DNA from: an uncultured Clostridia bacterium
GTDB lineage: Bacteria; Bacillota; Clostridia; Christensenellales; CAG-138
DNA: 13,362 nucleotides
Reading direction: 5' to 3'
Assembly (NCBI GenBank): GCA_946183765.1
Contig: CAMHDC010000013.1
Coordinates: 1 to 13,362, forward strand
Below are positions 1-6,632 of this stretch, in pieces. Position 1 is the first letter of the stretch. Each line of letters starts with the position of its first letter. Under the pieces are notes generated by a model. It ran no database searches, was not told the origin of the DNA, and worked only from the letters and a program-made list of their open reading frames with translations. The translations under genes and the position numbers were made by a program.

Positions 1-209
1 TACTGGTTGGTCAGGGGCAGCCGCCCCGCCACGACGCCCCGAAGGACGATGGCCGCCGTGTGAAGCGCAAGGCCCACGATCTGGACCGCCGTGGCCCCCT
101 TGCCCAGAGCTTCCTTCTTCACGGCCACGAACAGGAAATAGAGGATCATGGCCCCGAAATAGAGGCCCAGGACCCCGTAAAAGAGGATGTTTTCCAACGG
201 CAGCGTCAT
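1..209 (-). CDS. ccsA: Cytochrome c biogenesis protein CcsA/ResC, N-terminal fragment (runs off left edge)
   Basis: Only the first 69 codons are visible; the reading frame is open to the window edge, so the gene is cut by the window, not broken. The ATG overlaps the resB stop (ATGA, 206-209), and AGGAG sits 7 nt upstream, so the start is well supported. The fragment has a membrane segment at about residues 8-28, a second at about 40-60, and then AGRLPLTNQY, which matches the conserved segment after the second helix of System II CcsA/ResC proteins (usually a variant of G-PL-N-YE). The family is the heme-handling membrane partner of ResB: it exports heme and ligates it to CXXCH motifs outside the membrane. 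The diagnostic WWD domain lies beyond the edge. The call rests on this fragment plus the resB neighbour and translational coupling. Confidence 0.85.
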   Translation of the reverse strand, partial: MTLPLENILFYGVLGLYFGAMILYFLFVAVKKEALGKGATAVQIVGLALHTAAIVLRGVVAGRLPLTNQ

Positions 210-1495
210 AGTTTTTCTCCTTTCACGGCCCGGTCGAAGGCTTCCCGGAACAGGGCCCCGCCCTTGCGGCTTTGGCCGTAGACCGTCCAGGTCCCCGCCT
301 CGTCCGCCACCGCCCAAGCTTTGGCGGGCAGCAGGTAGAACGCGAGGATCAGGCCCAGCAGGGTGACGAGGCCGCCGAGGAGCGCCAGCGTCTGGAACCG
401 GTCCGTCTTCACCTGCAGCAGGGTGTAACTCTGGGGTTCCGAGAAGGTGATGCTGTAATCGTTGACGGTGATGGGCCCGTCCGCCTCCTGCCAGTAGTTC
501 ATGCCCACCATGCTGTCCTGATAGGTGATGGAATAGAGGTAGGCGGGGTTGTTCATGCGGCCGGACAGGGTCATGGGCCCTATGCCGGGCTGCAGATAGA
601 AATCGGGATAAAAGGCGTTGAGATAGACGCGCAGGCCCGGGGCGTCGGCGATCTCGATACCCTCCCCGGCGCAGACGATTTGGGTCTGCAGCGGCGTCCC
701 GTCCTCGTCCACAGAGATGCGGGCGGCGTAGCCGGTGGAGTTCTGATAGACCTTGAACCCAAAGAGCCGGGCGGGATGGTTCACGGACACGGTATCGCTC
801 TGGCTGTCGGGGATTGAAGTAGAGCCCTGGGGCGCGCGAAAGATCGTCACGTCCGCCACGTACTGCGCCACGGTGTCGTCGTCCCTGAGCCGGACTTCAA
901 AATCGTCGATGGTCAGATAGAAGCCCGTATCCCCGATGGGCTTGGTGTCGCCTATGACGCCGTAGACCGTGTATTCCCGGTGGGTGATCTGGCCCAGAGT
1001 GAAGCCCACGATCAGCAGCAGGATGCCCAGATGGCAGACCCAGGGGCCCCAAAGTCCCAACCGGTTTTTGCCGGAGAACAGGACCTTTTGGCCCTCTATC
1101 TCGTGCATCTTGGGCTTGGGCAGCCGGAGCCGTTCAAAGATCGGCAGGGGATCGGCGACGCCCTCACAGACGGCGTCCCCATGGCCGGACAGGGCCGCGG
1201 CCGGGTCCGCTTCCCGCTTCGTGCGGGCGATCAGGGGCTTCAGCCGGGTCAGGTTGCAGAGGAGCAGATTCCCGCAGAGAAAGGCGGTCAAGGTCAAAAA
1301 CCACCAGCTGTGGAATGCGTCGTCGAGGCCCAACCCCACGATCAGCTTCGCCGTGCCCTCGGAATACGCCTGGGCGTACCAGGCATAGCTCTGGCCCTGG
1401 GTCACGAAGCTGGCCACCACGCAGGCGGCCGCCAGCACCACCAGCAGCGTGATGGCGAAGCCCATGGAGGATAGGAATTTGAGTAGTTTTTTCAT
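206..1495 (-). CDS. resB: Cytochrome c biogenesis protein ResB (Ccs1)
   Basis: A 429-residue ResB/Ccs1 family protein, the scaffold half of the System II cytochrome c synthase. It has transmembrane segments at about residues 12-31, 64-82, 149-170 and 376-398, and the large domain between the third and fourth should lie outside the membrane. Family marks are the N-terminal SSMGFAITLLVVLAAACVVA, the TQGQ just after helix 1, the W-x4-HLG segment in helix 3 (H155, a candidate heme ligand), and the GFKVYQNSTGY stretch typical of the periplasmic domain. The gene overlaps ccsA by 4 nt, so the pair is co-translated. The start is less clean: an in-frame TAA lies 9 nt upstream of the ATG and no purine-rich ribosome binding site precedes it. 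It follows nrfA after a 187-nt structured gap. The only c-type cytochrome visible here is NrfA, so that is its likely client (inference). Confidence 0.93.
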   Translation of the reverse strand: MKKLLKFLSSMGFAITLLVVLAAACVVASFVTQGQSYAWYAQAYSEGTAKLIVGLGLDDAFHSWWFLTLTAFLCGNLLLCNLTRLKPLIARTKREADPAAALSGHGDAVCEGVADPLPIFERLRLPKPKMHEIEGQKVLFSGKNRLGLWGPWVCHLGILLLIVGFTLGQITHREYTVYGVIGDTKPIGDTGFYLTIDDFEVRLRDDDTVAQYVADVTIFRAPQGSTSIPDSQSDTVSVNHPARLFGFKVYQNSTGYAARISVDEDGTPLQTQIVCAGEGIEIADAPGLRVYLNAFYPDFYLQPGIGPMTLSGRMNNPAYLYSITYQDSMVGMNYWQEADGPITVNDYSITFSEPQSYTLLQVKTDRFQTLALLGGLVTLLGLILAFYLLPAKAWAVADEAGTWTVYGQSRKGGALFREAFDRAVKGEKL

Positions 1496-1682
1496 AAGGA
1501 ATTATTGTAAACTTCGTTCTTTTTCTTGAAAGAAAAAGAACCAAAAAGAACTTTGAGAAGGGGGCTGTTCATGTGCAAGGACTATGAACCCTTCTTGAGT
1601 TTCTCTTTTTGCGCCGCTTTTTCTCTTTGTATAAAGAGAAAAAGCGGCAAAGAAAAACTTCTCCGCCGCTTTAAAACAACCC
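1496..1682 (-). other. AT-rich intercistronic region with three hairpins between nrfA and resB
   Basis: This gap holds no credible gene. It contains three inverted repeats. 1516-1541 is a perfect 11-12 bp stem (arm GTTCTTTTTCT); a second copy of its right arm, AAAAAGAAC, at 1543-1551 allows a competing 9-bp pairing. 1556-1595 has an outer 6-bp stem and an inner GTTCAT/ATGAAC stem around an 11-nt loop. 1613-1648 is a perfect 16-bp stem with a 4-nt loop (arm GCCGCTTTTTCTCTTT). None is followed by a clear T-run on either strand, so a classical Rho-independent terminator is not obvious. On the transcribed (minus) strand TACAAT lies just upstream of the resB ATG and could be a -10 giving a nearly leaderless resB message, but no good -35 is seen. 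Possible roles are partial termination, mRNA processing or stabilisation that sets different levels of nrfA and resB-ccsA. Confidence 0.6.
1613..1648. repeat. Perfect 16-bp inverted repeat downstream of nrfA
   Basis: Arms 1613-1628 and 1633-1648 are exact reverse complements around the loop GTAT. The hairpin begins 35 nt after the nrfA stop codon on the minus strand. It shares the outer sequence GCCGCTTTT...AAAAGCGGC with the hairpin at 9261-9286, and the GCCGCTTT motif recurs once more at 1665-1672. It could be a transcript 3'-end stabiliser, a weak terminator, or a member of a dispersed intergenic repeat family. Confidence 0.7.
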
Positions 1683-2960
1683 TTATTTCCCTAACAGCGC
1701 CATGCCCTCGCCGATCCGCTGCTCCGCGGTGTCCAGGCACCGGAACGCCAGCTCGGAGTTGTGGGCGCCCTCGGCGTTCTCCACATAGCAGAAGTCGAAG
1801 AACCACTGGGCCTCCCGATACAGTTTCCGCACCGCGGCCAGCTCCTCTTCGGACAGACTTCCGGCCTGGTTGGCCGCCGCCAGAGCGTCCTTGAAGGCGG
1901 AGAGCGCGTTGCCTACCTCGGTCTCCCGGGCGGTGACCCGCTCCTGGAGCCGATGGACCATGTTCACCATGTCCGTATCCTTATGGCAGGCGGCGCAGCT
2001 CTGCAGCAGGGTCTCGTTCTCCAGGGGGCTCACCAGCAGGTGGCTGTGGTAGACGGTGCCGTCTTCATTTTCCTCCAGGGGCATATGGCAGTCGGCGCAG
2101 TTCAGGAGCTTGGCGTGCTTGCCCGAGAGGAAGGTCTCGAACTCCGGATGCTGGGCTTTCAACAGCTTCGCGCCGGTGCTCTCCTGGGTCCAGTCGGCAA
2201 AGTCCATGGCGTCGTAATAGGCCAGGATCGCCTCGGGGGTCATCTCCTCCACGCTGCTGTAGGGCATCATGGTCTCCTTGTCCGCCGGCGTGAAGTAGTA
2301 CTCGATATGGCACTGACCGCAGGAAAGGGTGGCGGGATCGATCGTCTCCACGTTGGCGCCCAAAGCCTTGGTCACATAGCTGTGGGTCACCACCAGCTTG
2401 CCCTTTTCACCCGCCTCGTTGCCGTGGCAGGTGTAGCAGCTGACGTTCTCCTCCATCATGGCCATGGCCTCGTCGAAGGGGATTTTATAGGCGCTCACGC
2501 CCTGATCGTTGACCAGCTTCGCAAAGTTGGGCGTCTTGCAGGTGAGGCAGTTGGCCAGGGGATGGGGCCGGGCCGTATGGGCCACGTCTTCCAGCGTGTA
2601 CTCATGGCCCCGGGCGGAGCCGTACTCCTTGGCGAAGCCGAAGCCCTCATAGATGTTCTTGAGGTAGGCGTCCTGATCCAGGTAATCCACGATGTAGCTG
2701 TTCTTCTTGTTGTCGCCCATGGTGGCCACGATCTCAGGATAAGCGGCCGCCCAGTCCGCGGCGTTGATGGTGCCGTCCTTGCTGGAAGCTGCCGGTGCGG
2801 CCACGGTCTTGTAGCTGATATCGTCACGGGTCAGGGGCGTGGTGCGTCCCAAGCGGAACACCAGGTTCTTTCCGCCCACGACGCCGCCCAGCAGCAGCAC
2901 CGCCAGAATGACGATGACCAGGCCGATGAGCAGCTTTGCCGCTTGATTTCTCTTCTCCAT
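1683..2960 (-). CDS. nrfA: NrfA, ammonia-forming pentaheme cytochrome c nitrite reductase
   Basis: A 425-residue NrfA (EC 1.7.2.2), which reduces nitrite to ammonium with six electrons; the family also reduces hydroxylamine, NO and sulfite. Five heme sites are visible: the catalytic CLTCK (138-142, lysine-ligated heme 1) and four CXXCH motifs at 175-179, 214-218, 288-292 and 322-326. Counterparts of the E. coli active-site residues are R117, Y221 and H271, and the calcium ligands E220, Y221, K268 and Q270 are kept within CGQCHIEYYF and KAQHPEFE. Residues 10-30 form one hydrophobic helix without a lipobox Cys, either a signal peptide or an uncleaved anchor. AAGGAGGG lies 6 nt before the ATG and overlaps the rnfB stop; the gap to rnfB is 12 nt. 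No nrfH is present, so the electron donor is not the usual NrfH quinol dehydrogenase. Its place in the rnf operon suggests Rnf-derived electrons (inference). Confidence 0.97.
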   Translation of the reverse strand: MEKRNQAAKLLIGLVIVILAVLLLGGVVGGKNLVFRLGRTTPLTRDDISYKTVAAPAASSKDGTINAADWAAAYPEIVATMGDNKKNSYIVDYLDQDAYLKNIYEGFGFAKEYGSARGHEYTLEDVAHTARPHPLANCLTCKTPNFAKLVNDQGVSAYKIPFDEAMAMMEENVSCYTCHGNEAGEKGKLVVTHSYVTKALGANVETIDPATLSCGQCHIEYYFTPADKETMMPYSSVEEMTPEAILAYYDAMDFADWTQESTGAKLLKAQHPEFETFLSGKHAKLLNCADCHMPLEENEDGTVYHSHLLVSPLENETLLQSCAACHKDTDMVNMVHRLQERVTARETEVGNALSAFKDALAAANQAGSLSEEELAAVRKLYREAQWFFDFCYVENAEGAHNSELAFRCLDTAEQRIGEGMALLGK

Positions 2961-2972
2961 GCTATGCCCTCC

Positions 2973-3767
2973 TTATTGCGCCAGCGGCCGGGTGATGACC
3001 TTGCTGGGGCACTTCTCGGCGCACTTGCCGCACTGGGTACAATTCTCGTAATTGATCTTGGCCACGTTCCCTTCCATGTGGATGGCGTCGTGTTCGCACT
3101 GCTTCACGCACAGGGTACAGCCGATGCAGCCGGCGGAGCAGACCTTCTTGACCAGGGGCCCTTTGTCCTTGTTCCGGCACTGGACCACCACATGCTTCGA
3201 TTCCGGGATGAGCTCGATCAGGCCCTTGGGGCAGGCCTTCACGCACAGGCCGCAGGCCACACACTTACGGGGGTCCACCTGAGCCACGCCGTCCACCAGG
3301 GTGATGGCGTGCTGGGGGCACACGTTCACGCAGGAGCCGAGGCCCATGCAGCCGTAGTCGCACTCGCCCACGTTGACGCCGGAAAAGGCCGCCGTCCGGC
3401 AGTCGGTGACGCCCACGTAGTTGCCCTGCTTCTTCGTGTTGGCGCAGGTGCCCTTGCAGCGGACGAAAGCCACCTGCCGCTCCAGGATCTGAGCGTCCTT
3501 GCCCATGATCCCCCCGATCTTCTCGGCCACGGCCGCGCCGCCCACGGGGCAGCCGTTCACCGGCGCGTCTCCGGCCACGATGGCCGCCGCCATGGCGTCA
3601 CAGCCCGCAAAGCCGCAGGCGCCGCAGTTGTTGCCGGGCAGGACCTCCCGCACGGCCGCTTCCCGCTCGTCCACGGGTACGAAGAACTTCTTGCCCGCAA
3701 AGACCAGCCCGGCGCCTACCACGATGCCGATGACCACAATCATGATCGTCGTTATGAGAATGATCAT
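2973..3767 (-). CDS. rnfB: RnfB, multi-iron-sulfur ferredoxin-accepting subunit of Rnf
   Basis: 264 residues. A membrane anchor at about 3-25 is followed by the RnfB Fe-S domain (C48, C51, C56, C73, in NNCGACGFAGC and NGCPVGG). Next comes the intermediate Cys region (C104, C108, C123), then four ferredoxin-like [4Fe-4S] motifs: C136/C140/C146/C150, C169/C172/C175/C179, C210/C214/C217/C220 with C224, and C243/C246/C249/C253. This long ferredoxin tail is typical of clostridial RnfB. RnfB is the cytoplasmic entry point where reduced ferredoxin delivers electrons to the complex. GGGAGGT lies 8 nt before the ATG, 15 nt after the rnfA stop. It is the last rnf gene, and nrfA follows after 12 nt. Confidence 0.97.
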   Translation of the reverse strand: MIILITTIMIVVIGIVVGAGLVFAGKKFFVPVDEREAAVREVLPGNNCGACGFAGCDAMAAAIVAGDAPVNGCPVGGAAVAEKIGGIMGKDAQILERQVAFVRCKGTCANTKKQGNYVGVTDCRTAAFSGVNVGECDYGCMGLGSCVNVCPQHAITLVDGVAQVDPRKCVACGLCVKACPKGLIELIPESKHVVVQCRNKDKGPLVKKVCSAGCIGCTLCVKQCEHDAIHMEGNVAKINYENCTQCGKCAEKCPSKVITRPLAQ

Positions 3768-3782
3768 ACGCTCTTACCTCCC

Positions 3783-4361
3783 TCAGAACGACAGCTTGGA
3801 GAAACCCATGAACGCGATGGACATGAGTGCCGCCGAGATGAGCACGATGGGCGCGCCGCGAAGGGGCGCGGGCAGGTCCTCCTCCCGGATGCGGGACCGG
3901 ATGCCGGCCAGGAGCACGATGGCGATCGTAAATCCCACCGCCACGCCGAAGCCGGAGACCACGCTCTCCACGAAGGTGTACTCCGCCTTCACGTTGTCGA
4001 TAGCCACGCCCAGCACGGCGCAGTTGGTGGTGATCAGAGGCAGGAAGATGCCCAGGGATTTATAGACGGCGGGAGAGGTCTTCTTGAGGAACATCTCCAC
4101 GATCTGCACCAGGGCCGCGATGACCAGGATGAAGACGATGGTCTTCATGAAATCCAGGCCAAAGGGCTGGAGCACGTAGGTGTACAGGAGGCTCGCCACC
4201 GCCGAGGCGATGGTGATGACGAAGATGACCGCCACGCCCAGGCTGGCCGAGGCCTTCATCTGCTTGGACACGCCCAGGAAGGAGCAGATGCCCAGAAACT
4301 GGTTCAGCACCACGTTGTTGATCAGCGCGCCGCTGATGAGGATGAGAAGCAGGGATTTCAT
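3783..4361 (-). CDS. rnfA: RnfA, integral membrane subunit of Rnf
   Basis: 192 residues with about six transmembrane helices, the usual RnfA/NqrE length. The conserved half-helix cysteines are present: C26 in LNQFLGICSFLG and C114 in PLITTNCAVLG. In the family these combine with the matching cysteines of RnfE to hold an iron-sulfur cluster inside the membrane, the electron bridge between cytoplasmic and outer sides. The ATG overlaps the rnfE stop by 4 nt (ATGA at 4358-4361), so the two pseudo-symmetric subunits are translationally coupled. Confidence 0.97.
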   Translation of the reverse strand: MKSLLLILISGALINNVVLNQFLGICSFLGVSKQMKASASLGVAVIFVITIASAVASLLYTYVLQPFGLDFMKTIVFILVIAALVQIVEMFLKKTSPAVYKSLGIFLPLITTNCAVLGVAIDNVKAEYTFVESVVSGFGVAVGFTIAIVLLAGIRSRIREEDLPAPLRGAPIVLISAALMSIAFMGFSKLSF

Positions 4362-5041
4362 TTGGCTTCCTCCTTCCTGTCGTCACAGCTCATGGCGCAG
4401 GCGGCGCAGTTGCCGCTGCAGCCGTCGTTCTCCACCAGCTGCTTCTGACGGGTCTTGATGCCGATGGCGTTCATGATGGCGATGAACAGGGCGATGACCA
4501 GGAATGCGCCGGGCGCCTGGCCGAAGATGGCCACGGGAGGAACGCTCTCCGGCAGCACCTGGGCGCCGAAGACGGTCCCCTGCCCCAGCAGCTCGCGGAC
4601 GATGCCCGCCAGCGTCAGGGCCACGGTGAAGCCAAGGCCCATGCCGATACCGTCCATGATGGCCAGACCCGGTTCATTCTTGTTGGCGTAGGCCTCCGCC
4701 CGGCCCAGGATGATGCAGTTCACCACGATCAGGGGGATGTACAGGCCCAGGGCCTCGTCCGCCGCCGGCAGATACGCCTTGATGAGCAGCTCCGTCACCG
4801 TCACCAGGGAGGCGACGATCACGATGTAGGCCGGGAGCCGGACCTCGTTGGGGATCACCCGCCGAAGCAGGGAGATGATCAGGTTGGAGAACACCAGCAC
4901 CGCCGTGGTGGACAGGCCCATATAGATGCCGTTCATGGCGAACTTGGACACCGCCAGGGTGGGGCACATACCCAGCATGAGCACCAGGGTGGGGTTCTCC
5001 TTGATAAGGCCGTTATACAGCCGTTCCGTGTATTTGTTCAT
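4358..5041 (-). CDS. rnfE: RnfE, integral membrane subunit of Rnf with Cys-rich C-terminal tail
   Basis: 227 residues. The core is a six-helix RnfE/NqrD protein with cluster-ligand cysteines C26 (LMLGMCPTLAVS) and C109 (PLIVVNCIILG), paralogous to RnfA. After the last helix (about 178-195) there is a hydrophilic tail with C208-x3-C212-x2-C215-x3-C219 (DGCSGNCAACAMSC), which is not needed for the core fold and could bind a metal or cluster. The start lies one nucleotide after the rnfDG stop, with a GGGAGGG-type ribosome binding site inside the end of rnfDG. Part of the membrane electron wire of the complex. Confidence 0.96.
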   Translation of the reverse strand: MNKYTERLYNGLIKENPTLVLMLGMCPTLAVSKFAMNGIYMGLSTTAVLVFSNLIISLLRRVIPNEVRLPAYIVIVASLVTVTELLIKAYLPAADEALGLYIPLIVVNCIILGRAEAYANKNEPGLAIMDGIGMGLGFTVALTLAGIVRELLGQGTVFGAQVLPESVPPVAIFGQAPGAFLVIALFIAIMNAIGIKTRQKQLVENDGCSGNCAACAMSCDDRKEEAK

Positions 5042-5042
5042 A

Positions 5043-6629
5043 TCATTTCCCTCCCTGCAGGACGCTGTGGAAGAAGTCCAGGCCCGCGTTCACCGCGTTG
5101 ACCACCGCTCCGGAGGTGGTGGACGCGCCGGAGATGGCGTCGATGGCGTTGTCCCCGGAGACGCCGCCTTTGTTGTGGACGAACTGATCCACGGCCTTGC
5201 CCACGAACTGGTTCGTGAAGGCGGGCTCCTTGGCCAGCATGCCCATGCCCGGGGTCTCGTTCAGCGTGGTGAAGGCGATGCCCAGCACCTTGCCCTCGGG
5301 GTCGAGGCCCAAGGACAGGGTGATGTCTCCGTCGTAGCCGTCGCCGCTGGTGACGCTCAGTGCGTAGCCCACCACGTTGCCCGCGGCGTCCTTGGCCACG
5401 AAGGCCTCGTTGACGTAGGCCTTGCCGAACTTGGTACCGTAGACCTGGCCGTTCAGGGCCGCGATGGCCGCGTCCGCAGCCTCGTCCCGCTCAAAGTTCT
5501 CCGCAGCCGGCACCACCGATCCGTAGGCGGCGGCCTTGGCGTCCGCCTCGTGCTGTTCGATAGTCTCCTTGGTCATGGAGTAGACGCCGGAGAGGGCCAC
5601 GCCCGCGATCAGGGTGATAAGGGCCAGGGCGATGACCGGCTTGGGGATCCGCTGCCTGAGAGGCGGGAGCTCCACGCCGCTGGCCGCCCGGATGGCCTTC
5701 TTGCGATAGGCGTAGGGCTTGGGGATGATGTACATGTCGATGAGGGGCGTGAACAGGTTCGCGATGATCACGGAGTAGCTGAAGTAGTCCACCTTGCCCA
5801 GGATCCGGAACAGGGCCCCCAGCACGCCGATAAGACAGCCGTAGACCAGCTGACCCAGGCGGCTCACCGGGGAGGTGGTGTAGTCCGTGGCCATGAAGAA
5901 GGCGCCCATGACCACGCCGCCGCCGCAGAGCTGCGCCGCCAGGTAGGAGGGCTCGAAGCCCCGGCCGCCGAAGAGGCCCATGATCAGGGTGAAGGCGCCC
6001 AGCACGGAGAAGCAGATCTCCCCGTGGATGATATCCAGGCCCCACAGGACGAGGCCGCCGATGAGCAGCGCCACGATGGAGCTGCCGATGACGCCGTTAG
6101 CCGTGCCCAGGAACATGCTGGTCACGTCCAGATCCAGCCGGGTACCCGCCTCCATGGCGTCGGACAGGACCTTCAAAGGTGTGGCCGACGTGACGCCGTC
6201 CAGGGCCGGGAATTTGGTCATGGCCGTGCCGAAGGAGATGAGCAGGAAGCAGCGGCCGGCGAGGGCCGGGTTGATGAAGTTTTTGCCCAGGCCGCCGAAG
6301 CAGCATTTCACCACGAAGATGGCGAAGATGGAGCCCAGGACGGGATAGATCACCGGGGTGCTGGGCGACAGGGACAGGGCGAGGAGCATGCCCGTCACGG
6401 CGGCGCTGCCGTCGCCGACGGACAGGGGCTTCTTGCTCAGCAGGCAGAACAGGGCTTCCGTGCCGATCGCCGCCGCGATGGAAGCGGCGATGACCAGCAG
6501 GGCATGCCACCCGTACACGAACACGCCCACCGCCGCTGCGGGCAGGAGGCTGATGAATACGGTGTGCATGATGAAGGAGGTGGTCCACCGATCCCGCACA
6601 TGGGGGCTTGCAGATAGATTCAGTGTCAT
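5043..6629 (-). CDS. Fused RnfD-RnfG protein (both covalent-FMN subunits in one chain)
   Basis: 528 residues in one frame that align with two Rnf subunits. Residues 1-310 are RnfD/NqrB: many membrane helices, INPALAGR near 120-126, the covalent-FMN site SATPL with T150 as likely acceptor, ATDYTTSP at 247-254, and the RnfD-like end LFTPLIDMY. Residues about 329-528 are RnfG/NqrC: one anchor helix (332-350), then an FMN-binding domain with ETPGMG (458-463) and the flavinylation motif DAISGAST (497-504). The linker 311-328 has no methionine and no ribosome binding site before the one GTG codon, so separate RnfG translation looks unlikely. The order rnfC-D-G-E-A-B is preserved. Topology fits: the RnfD C-terminus and RnfG N-terminus are both cytoplasmic in the family. 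GGGAGGG lies about 9 nt before the ATG. FMN loading would need an ApbE transferase, which is not in this window. Confidence 0.95.
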   Translation of the reverse strand: MTLNLSASPHVRDRWTTSFIMHTVFISLLPAAAVGVFVYGWHALLVIAASIAAAIGTEALFCLLSKKPLSVGDGSAAVTGMLLALSLSPSTPVIYPVLGSIFAIFVVKCCFGGLGKNFINPALAGRCFLLISFGTAMTKFPALDGVTSATPLKVLSDAMEAGTRLDLDVTSMFLGTANGVIGSSIVALLIGGLVLWGLDIIHGEICFSVLGAFTLIMGLFGGRGFEPSYLAAQLCGGGVVMGAFFMATDYTTSPVSRLGQLVYGCLIGVLGALFRILGKVDYFSYSVIIANLFTPLIDMYIIPKPYAYRKKAIRAASGVELPPLRQRIPKPVIALALITLIAGVALSGVYSMTKETIEQHEADAKAAAYGSVVPAAENFERDEAADAAIAALNGQVYGTKFGKAYVNEAFVAKDAAGNVVGYALSVTSGDGYDGDITLSLGLDPEGKVLGIAFTTLNETPGMGMLAKEPAFTNQFVGKAVDQFVHNKGGVSGDNAIDAISGASTTSGAVVNAVNAGLDFFHSVLQGGK

Positions 6630-6632
6630 GGC

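Noticed and set aside
1516..1551. Repeat cluster as a CRISPR or a typical terminator
   Set aside because: There are no regularly spaced repeats with unique spacers, and no T-run follows the stems; only inverted repeats are present.
1761..4448. Very long plus-strand open frame (895 codons) opposite nrfA, rnfB and rnfA
   Set aside because: It lies antisense to three well-identified genes and is rich in His, Gly, Leu and Val with no domain signature. Such frames arise from GC-rich third positions on the coding strand.
4926..6617. Plus-strand open frame of 563 codons opposite rnfE and rnfDG
   Set aside because: Antisense to clear Rnf genes; its composition (Gly, His, Asp, Glu, Gln rich) is typical of a shadow frame and it has no ribosome binding site.
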